Below, piece after piece: positions 56,850 through 64,000 of a DNA stretch of 64,000 bases (position 1 is its first letter; each line of letters begins with the position of its first letter). A program made the translations under genes and the position numbers. The stretch is taken from assembly GCF_900156535.1 (NCBI RefSeq), contig NZ_FTNV01000003.1, forward strand, positions 372,001 to 436,000. Direction: 5' to 3'. Below the pieces are notes generated by a model that saw only the letters and a program-made list of their open reading frames with translations, made no database searches and was not told where the DNA came from. Origin of the DNA: Roseovarius nanhaiticus (lineage in GTDB: Bacteria; Pseudomonadota; Alphaproteobacteria; Rhodobacterales; Rhodobacteraceae).

Positions 56850-59513
56850 ATGCCGACGCTGAACGATATCCGCTCGACCTTTCTGAGCTATTTCGACCGC
56901 AACGATCACCGCGTCGTCGACAGCTCTCCGCTGGTGCCGCGCAATGACCCGACGCTGATGTTCACCAATTCCGGCATGGTTCAGTTCAAGAACCTGTTTA
57001 CCGGCGTGGAAAAGCGCGACTACGTCCGCGCCACCACCAGTCAAAAATGCGTGCGTGCGGGCGGCAAGCACAACGATCTGGACAATGTGGGCTACACGGC
57101 GCGCCATCATACCTTCTTTGAAATGATGGGAAATTTCAGCTTTGGTGATTACTTCAAAGAGGATGCGATCCGGTTCGCCTGGGAGCTGTTGACCCGCGAT
57201 TTCGGCATCGACAAGTCCAAGCTGCTGGTCACCGTTTACCATACCGACGACGAGGCTGCGAATATCTGGAAGAAGGTCGCCGGCCTTGGCGATGACCGCA
57301 TCATCCGCATCGCGACCGACGACAATTTCTGGTCGATGGGTGCAACAGGCCCGTGCGGGCCTTGTTCCGAGATCTTCTACGACCACGGACCCGAGATCTG
57401 GGGTGGCCCTCCGGGCAGCCCCGAGGAGGATGGCGACCGATTTATCGAGATCTGGAACCTCGTCTTCATGCAGAACGAGCGCTTTGAAGATGGCACGCAG
57501 CGCGATCTGGACATGCAGTCGATCGACACCGGTATGGGGTTGGAGCGGATCGGCGCTCTCTTGCAAGGCAAGCACGACAATTACGATACGGACCTGATGC
57601 GCGCCCTGATCGAGGCGAGCGCCCATGCCACCTCGACCGATGCGGACGGTCCGGGCAATGTGCATCACCGTGTGATCGCGGATCACTTGCGTTCGACCTC
57701 GTTTCTTATGGCCGATGGCGTGATGCCGTCCAATGAGGGACGGGGCTATGTGCTGCGCCGCATCATGCGGCGCGCAATGCGCCACGCGCATCTGCTGGGC
57801 GCCAAGGATCCGGTCATGCACCGGCTGGTGCCGTCGCTGGTCGGGCAGATGGGCCAAGCGTTCCCCGAGCTGGGCCGCGCGCAGGGCATGATCGAGGAGA
57901 TGTTGCGGCTGGAGGAGACGCGTTTCAAGCAAACGCTGGAACGCGGTTTGGGCCTACTGGACGAGGCACTTCAGGATCTGGGCGAGGCGGCTGACCTACC
58001 CGGCGAGACGGCCTTCAAGCTTTATGACACGTTCGGCTTCCCGCTGGATCTGACGCAGGATGCGCTGCGCGAAAAGGGGCGCGGCGTGGATGTGGCAGGT
58101 TTTGATGCGGCCATGGCCGAGCAGAAGGCCAAGGCGCGCGCGGCCTGGGCCGGTACGGGTGAGGCGGTCGATCAGGCCGTCTGGTTCGACATTGCCGAGG
58201 CAAAGGGCGTAACTGATTTTCTGGGCTACGACACGGAGACGGCCGAGGCGCAGATTGTTGCGCTGGTCAAGGATGGCGCGCAAGCCAAAAGCGCGGGCGA
58301 AGGGGATCGTGTGCAGATCGTGCTGAACCAGACGCCATTTTACGCCGAAGCGGGCGGACAGGTGGGCGATAGTGGCACGCTGCGCTGCGAGGATGGCGAG
58401 GCGCGCATCACCGATACCAAGAAGGTAGCGGGCGTCTTTATCCATTTCGCCGAAGTGACGCGCGGCACGCTCAAGGACGGCGCCGCTGCACAGCTCGAGG
58501 TGGATCACGGTCGCCGCTCGGCGATTCGCGCAAACCACTCGGCGACGCATCTGCTGCATGAGGCACTTCGCGAGACTTTGGGCGATCATGTGGCGCAGCG
58601 CGGTAGCCTCAATGCCGAAGATCGGCTGCGCTTTGACTTTAGCCATACAAAGGCGCTGACGCCGGATGAATTGGCCCGCGTCGAGGCGGACGTGAATGCC
58701 TATATCCGCCAGAACGCGCCCGTCCAGACCCGGATCATGACGCCAGATGAGGCGCGCGAGCTGGGCGCGCAGGCGCTCTTCGGTGAGAAATACGGCGACG
58801 AGGTGCGCGTCGTGTCCATGGGCCGCCAAGAGGGGTCGGGCCGCGGCGCGGATGGCGCGACCTATTCCATCGAGCTTTGCGGCGGCACGCATGTCAGCGG
58901 TACGGGCGATATCGGCCTTTTCGTCCTTCTGGGCGATGCAGCCTCCAGCGCGGGGGTACGCCGGATCGAGGCCCTTACAAGCGAGGCGGCGCTGCGCCAT
59001 CTGGGCGGGCATTCCAAGGCACTGACCGAGATCGCAGGCGCGCTTAAAGTGCGCCCTGACGATGCGCAGGCACGGGTGCAGGCCCTTATGGACGAACGCC
59101 GAGCGCTGGTGCAGGAGGTTGCCCAACTGCGCCGCGATTTGGCCATGGCCGGCGGTGCGGGCAAGGGCGGTGAAGCCGAGATCGAGGAGATCGGCGGCAC
59201 GCGCCTGATTGCGCAAGTGCTCAGCGGAGTCGAAGGCAAGGATCTGCCGGGATTGATCGACCAGATGAAGGCCAAGCTCGAAAGCGGTGCGATCCTTCTG
59301 ATCGCTGATACGGGTGGCAAGGCGGCAGTGGCAGCGGGCGTGACCGCCGACAAGGCGGGCGATCTGTCGGCCATCGAGATGGTGCGCGCCGCAGTGGTCG
59401 AGTTGGGCGGGAAGGGCGGCGGTGGCCGCGCGGATCTGGCCCAAGGCGGTGCCGCCAGCGCCGAGAATTCGGGCGCCGCGATCGACGCCGTGCGCAACCT
59501 GTTGAAAGGATAA
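56850..59513 (+). CDS. alaS: Alanine-tRNA ligase
   Basis: The 887-residue protein charges tRNA-Ala. Core motifs are [16 protein letters not shown] near 32, [17 protein letters not shown] near 92, the editing-domain zinc ligands [11 protein letters not shown] near 571 and [11 protein letters not shown] near 675, and the C-terminal DHHA1-type domain ([19 protein letters not shown] to the end). It is full length. The downstream DUF1330 gene starts five bases after its stop. Confidence 0.97.
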   Translation: MPTLNDIRSTFLSYFDRNDHRVVDSSPLVPRNDPTLMFTNSGMVQFKNLFTGVEKRDYVRATTSQKCVRAGGKHNDLDNVGYTARHHTFFEMMGNFSFGDYFKEDAIRFAWELLTRDFGIDKSKLLVTVYHTDDEAANIWKKVAGLGDDRIIRIATDDNFWSMGATGPCGPCSEIFYDHGPEIWGGPPGSPEEDGDRFIEIWNLVFMQNERFEDGTQRDLDMQSIDTGMGLERIGALLQGKHDNYDTDLMRALIEASAHATSTDADGPGNVHHRVIADHLRSTSFLMADGVMPSNEGRGYVLRRIMRRAMRHAHLLGAKDPVMHRLVPSLVGQMGQAFPELGRAQGMIEEMLRLEETRFKQTLERGLGLLDEALQDLGEAADLPGETAFKLYDTFGFPLDLTQDALREKGRGVDVAGFDAAMAEQKAKARAAWAGTGEAVDQAVWFDIAEAKGVTDFLGYDTETAEAQIVALVKDGAQAKSAGEGDRVQIVLNQTPFYAEAGGQVGDSGTLRCEDGEARITDTKKVAGVFIHFAEVTRGTLKDGAAAQLEVDHGRRSAIRANHSATHLLHEALRETLGDHVAQRGSLNAEDRLRFDFSHTKALTPDELARVEADVNAYIRQNAPVQTRIMTPDEARELGAQALFGEKYGDEVRVVSMGRQEGSGRGADGATYSIELCGGTHVSGTGDIGLFVLLGDAASSAGVRRIEALTSEAALRHLGGHSKALTEIAGALKVRPDDAQARVQALMDERRALVQEVAQLRRDLAMAGGAGKGGEAEIEEIGGTRLIAQVLSGVEGKDLPGLIDQMKAKLESGAILLIADTGGKAAVAAGVTADKAGDLSAIEMVRAAVVELGGKGGGGRADLAQGGAASAENSGAAIDAVRNLLKG

Positions 59514-59517
59514 GATG

Positions 59518-59805
59518 ATGCCCGCACTCTGGATTGCCCATGTGACCGTCACAGATGAGGAAGCCTATGGCCGTTATGCCGCGCTGGCCGGGCCCGCCAT
59601 AGCCAAGCACGGTGGTAAGTTCATCGCACGTGGTGGCCGATTTGTTCAGTTGGAAGGCAGGGAGCGCCCGCGCAACGTGGTTGCGCGTTTCGATAGCGTC
59701 GAGGCCGCCGAGGCGTGCTATCACTCGCCGGAGTACCAAGAGGCGCTCAGCCATGCGCGAGATGCCTCCGAGCGTGAATTGCTGATTGTCGAAACCTCCG
59801 AATAG
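59518..59805 (+). CDS. DUF1330 family protein
   Basis: From the ATG at 59518, seven bases after GAAAGGA, the protein has 95 residues. The pattern MPALWIAHVTVTDEEAYGRY, then GGKFIARGGRFVQLEGRERPR near 34-54, VVARFDSVEAAEACYHSPEYQEAL near 56-79 and ERELLIVE is the ferredoxin-like DUF1330 fold. The family role is unknown. The ATG at 59515 is an alternative. It lies directly after alaS, so both are likely on one transcript. Confidence 0.88.
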   Translation: MPALWIAHVTVTDEEAYGRYAALAGPAIAKHGGKFIARGGRFVQLEGRERPRNVVARFDSVEAAEACYHSPEYQEALSHARDASERELLIVETSE

Positions 59806-60758
59806 ACACAGGTCGCTGCGCTCATAAGGCGCGCAAGGATGAGTGGGATCGAAAGGCGCGAGACGTCTCTCGATGCGAGCTTTTTGCTAATCAGGTTTTG
59901 CCCGGCGAAATCTGATTAAAGTTGGTGAGTGAAACATCAGCTCGTCAACACCTGAGCCGCAGCACTGTTTGAGTTTGGCGCCAACGACAGCGGTTTATGC
60001 AAAGCCGTAAAAGTTACTGATCAACGCATTGAATCCTCCGCTGGCTACAGGAGGTCTCAAAAGCGCGCACCGGCAATGTTCGTGCGTAGGCGAAAGAAAC
60101 TCCTCGCGTGTCCTGCCAAGGTGCAATTGAGCGTCACAATGGCCAGTTGATCGAGGAGCAACCGCGGCCCGTCCATCTCAAGCGCAAGACGCGGGCCGAA
60201 TATGCTGACTATGTTCGGTGCTAGGCTGCCCGCCGTTTGGCGGCGATTTGCGAGATGCTTCATTCAAGTGCGTGCGGCGTCGTAAAACGCGTCCAAGTTT
60301 CTTATTGAGGACGGCGACGTTGGCGGAGGCACCCCCGCGCTGTTGGTCCACTATCGCGTCGTTCTGATTTCACACTGACCCTGCATCACACGTCCTCGTT
60401 AAGGCTGGGTCAGCTCTGCGTCGAGGGGCGCAGAATGCATATGCTCAGGCCGTAAGCCCAATCCGCAACGCTCTGATGACTTGCGCGTGCCGATACCGCG
60501 CGCACACTGTCGTGCTGTTGGCAACTCGCTGTGCCCGCGCAATGGAGCGTCGAGAAGGTTCGAGCCGACTCCCCAAGTATGTGCGGCGGGGCTGTCTGGT
60601 GCTGCTGATCAAGTAACTGGCGGACCACCGCCCGGACACGTTCCTGGTTCAGCCAGAACATATCCATACGGGTTAGCTGGCATGTAAGAAGTTCATACCG
60701 CTCTGGATCTGAAGGGGCCGCCCGCTATCTGATGTCCCGCATTAACAGGGGAGGCGAT
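59806..60758. other. Gene-poor spacer, no recognisable gene
   Basis: About 950 bases separate the DUF1330 gene from the histidine phosphatase gene. Only short, overlapping, non-conserved-looking frames are found (longest about 85 codons, minus strand, 60410-60667). The sequence is visibly less GC-rich than its surroundings. An inverted repeat TAATCAG (59888-59894) and CTGATTA (59912-59918) lies near the left end. It could be a decayed gene or former insertion, but no transposase motif was recognised. Confidence 0.5.
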
Positions 60759-61310
60759 ATGCGTGTCTGGATACTCGGGCTTATAATGATTTGTCTGCCA
60801 GCCGGTCTGGCTGCGCAGGATGCGCGTGCACTGGATCGGCCGAATACGGTCCTGCTGATGCGTCACGCGCTGGCGCCCGGGACGGGCGATCCGGAAAACT
60901 TCGTTCTTGGCGATTGCAGCACACAGCGCAATTTGAGCGACGCGGGGCGCGCGCAGGCCCAGAGGATCGGCCAAGCACTGCGCAGTGCCGGCATCATACC
61001 CACCCATGTCTTTACCAGCGAGTGGTGCCGCGCCCGGGAAACCGCCGAGTTGCTGAACCTAGGAGAAGTTTCGCCACTGCCTGCACTCAACTCGCATTTC
61101 GCGGGGCGAGGGGATCGCGCGGCACAGACGCGCGCCGTTCTGGCCAGGCTGGCCGATCTGCCCGAGGGCGCGCGGCCGATACTCGTCACGCATCAGGTGA
61201 ATATCAGCGCACTTACGGGCACTTTCGCGCGGTCTGGTGAGATCGTCATGACCGTGCAAAACGAAAACGGCCAGCTCGTGGAAGCTGGCCGTTTCCTGAT
61301 TGACCCATAA
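60759..61310 (+). CDS. Secreted histidine phosphatase family protein
   Basis: The 183-residue protein starts with a signal peptide (MRVWILGLIMICLPAGLAAQDA, cleavage near residue 20). The phosphatase catalytic motif appears as LLMRHALAPGTGDP, an RHA form of the usual RHG. The second histidine lies in VTHQVNISAL near residue 149. Similar proteins act as periplasmic phosphatases; the substrate is unknown. The ATG at 60759 follows AGGGGAGG. A 12-base-pair hairpin lies within its last codons and is shared with the typA 3' end. Confidence 0.82.
   Translation: MRVWILGLIMICLPAGLAAQDARALDRPNTVLLMRHALAPGTGDPENFVLGDCSTQRNLSDAGRAQAQRIGQALRSAGIIPTHVFTSEWCRARETAELLNLGEVSPLPALNSHFAGRGDRAAQTRAVLARLADLPEGARPILVTHQVNISALTGTFARSGEIVMTVQNENGQLVEAGRFLIDP
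61265..61294 (-). terminator. Terminator-like hairpin for typA, inside the neighbouring CDS
   Basis: AAACGGCCAGCT at 61265-61276 pairs perfectly with AGCTGGCCGTTT at 61283-61294 with a six-base loop. Read on the minus strand it is followed by TTTTCGTTTTG, as in an intrinsic terminator. It begins about 29 bases past the typA stop and lies wholly inside the last codons of the phosphatase gene. Confidence 0.7.
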
Positions 61311-61322
61311 GCGCGGGCGAGA

Positions 61323-63143
<1,821 letters not shown>

Positions 63144-63254
63144 TTCGTCTCATTCCTTGGGGTTTTTTCAGCGCCCTATAGCCTGCCGGGCCATTTGACC
63201 AGAAGAAACGGGCGCGACGGCGGATATCGGCGGGTCTTTGTGGCATGCCGCGCG

Positions 63255-64000
63255 CTAGAGCCGCAGCATCGTGGGCCCCAGAGATCGACGCGCGGCGCCC
63301 GTTCCCAGTTTGAACCGATCCAGACCGGGCGTGCGTGTTGGATTGAGTTTTCCGAGGTCCAGTCGCGCCACGCCAGCCCTGGCCAATGCGCATGATGCGC
63401 GCCAAAGCAGCAGGTTATGGGCGCTCAGGTACCGCCCGCGTGCGCCCGTCCAGCCGATATGATACGTCGCGACATCGCCATGCGTCAGCATCAGCATGAA
63501 GGCGACCGGCACGCCCGCGTGGTATGCTATGCTCAAAAGGCTGTCATCCGGTGCGATGTCGGCCCACGCTTCGGTAAACTTTGGCGGCAAGCCGGTATAA
63601 CCCCTTGCGTGCCTTTGTGCGGCCTCGCGGTGCAAAAGGGGGGCATCACAAGAGAGATCCAGAGGGCGCTGCGTGAGAATCAAGTCTTCGGTTTCGGCCC
63701 GCGCCAGCCGGTTGCGCCATTTGCCGTGAAGCGCAGCGCGGCGTGCACTCTCGGGGGCGCGCAGATCCAGCTCGGCCATGTCGGCGCCTCGGGCGACACG
63801 CAGGCCTGGGGGGGGCGGGCCCGTATCGTGGCTAAGCGCCCAGATTGCGCGAAATGGCGCGTCACGGGGCAAGCCGCGTGTGGCCTTGACGCGCAAATCG
63901 GCTGTCAGGCCAGGCAACCAGACCGGGCCGCGCGGCATCCAGGCAATCCTAAGCGGGCCGACGCGGCGCAGATGGATGCGTGCCTGCCCGATCAGCAGAT
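63255..64000 (-). CDS. GNAT/FemAB-like acyltransferase, 5' partial
   Basis: The frame is open through the right edge of the window, so the true start is outside. At least 248 residues are visible. From an internal ATG at 63938 it reads MPRGPVWLPGLTADL, and the upstream residues (LLIGQARIHLRRVGPLRIAW) look like the N-terminal GNAT half of FemAB-like proteins. The C-terminal half has PPKFTEAWADI, AFMLMLTHGDVATYHIGWTGARGRY near residues 150-175, and LDLGKLNPTRTPGLDRFKL. FemAB-like enzymes add amino acids from tRNA or CoA to lipid or wall precursors. The exact reaction is unknown. Confidence 0.75.
   Translation of the reverse strand, partial: LLIGQARIHLRRVGPLRIAWMPRGPVWLPGLTADLRVKATRGLPRDAPFRAIWALSHDTGPPPPGLRVARGADMAELDLRAPESARRAALHGKWRNRLARAETEDLILTQRPLDLSCDAPLLHREAAQRHARGYTGLPPKFTEAWADIAPDDSLLSIAYHAGVPVAFMLMLTHGDVATYHIGWTGARGRYLSAHNLLLWRASCALARAGVARLDLGKLNPTRTPGLDRFKLGTGAARRSLGPTMLRL

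Noticed and set aside
60540..60575. GGTTCGAGCC-like stretch as part of a tRNA.
   Set aside because: No acceptor, D-arm or anticodon arm can be built around it.

Overview
The window is chromosomal DNA of an alphaproteobacterium of the Rhodobacteraceae (Roseobacter group). Signs seen in the sequence are high GC with GC-ending codons, a C4-pathway 5-aminolevulinate synthase, the small Usg protein, a CckA-type hybrid kinase close to recA, an IscR with a single cysteine, an Irr-type palindrome, an FNR/FnrL box, a GAAC-N7-GAAC SOS box, and copies of a short intergenic repeat of the kind common in this family. A BciA-like 8-vinyl reductase and an FNR-boxed hemA suggest, but do not prove, that the host makes bacteriochlorophyll.

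Layout. 1-4.9 kb: a PlsC-family acyltransferase cut by the window edge, a ThiE-like protein, the tRNA methyltransferase TrmJ, heme A synthase and an M32 carboxypeptidase. 4.9-11.2 kb: an anchored hypothetical overlapping gyrA, usg, a SYLF-domain lipoprotein, hemB and a membrane protein. 11.3-16.7 kb: mfd and an NhaC antiporter. 16.8-17.7 kb: two small minus-strand genes, one a serine hydrolase. 17.9-26.8 kb: a long iron-sulfur assembly operon, iscR, cysteine desulfurase I, sufB, two methyltransferase-like genes, sufC, sufD, two membrane proteins and sufS, followed by a hairpin and tRNA-Arg(CCG).

27-40 kb: an M20 peptidase, hemA, a RodZ-like protein, ispG, a DsbA-like oxidoreductase, an M48-TPR protease, a cell-wall amidase, a class A penicillin-binding protein and prfB. 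40-43.6 kb: a DUF3140 protein, a Rieske oxygenase with a small partner and an XRE regulator, and a short hypothetical. 43.7-46.3 kb: ilvH and ilvI, preceded by a leader peptide with consecutive Leu-Val-Val-Ile codons and a terminator, a complete-looking attenuator. 46.4-52.1 kb: an HD-domain protein, bciA, a ureohydrolase, guaB and rsmB. 52.2-59.8 kb: cckA, a sulfotransferase-like gene, recA with an SOS box, alaS and a DUF1330 protein. About 59.8-60.75 kb has no recognisable gene. The window ends with a phosphatase-family protein, typA/bipA and a GNAT/FemAB-like protein cut by the edge.

Most of the window is ordinary core genome. The signals most worth a second look are the ilvI leader attenuator, the iron-linked control and unusual gene content of the suf operon, the FNR-type hemA promoter, the dispersed repeat, and a terminator hairpin shared between a coding sequence and the convergent typA.
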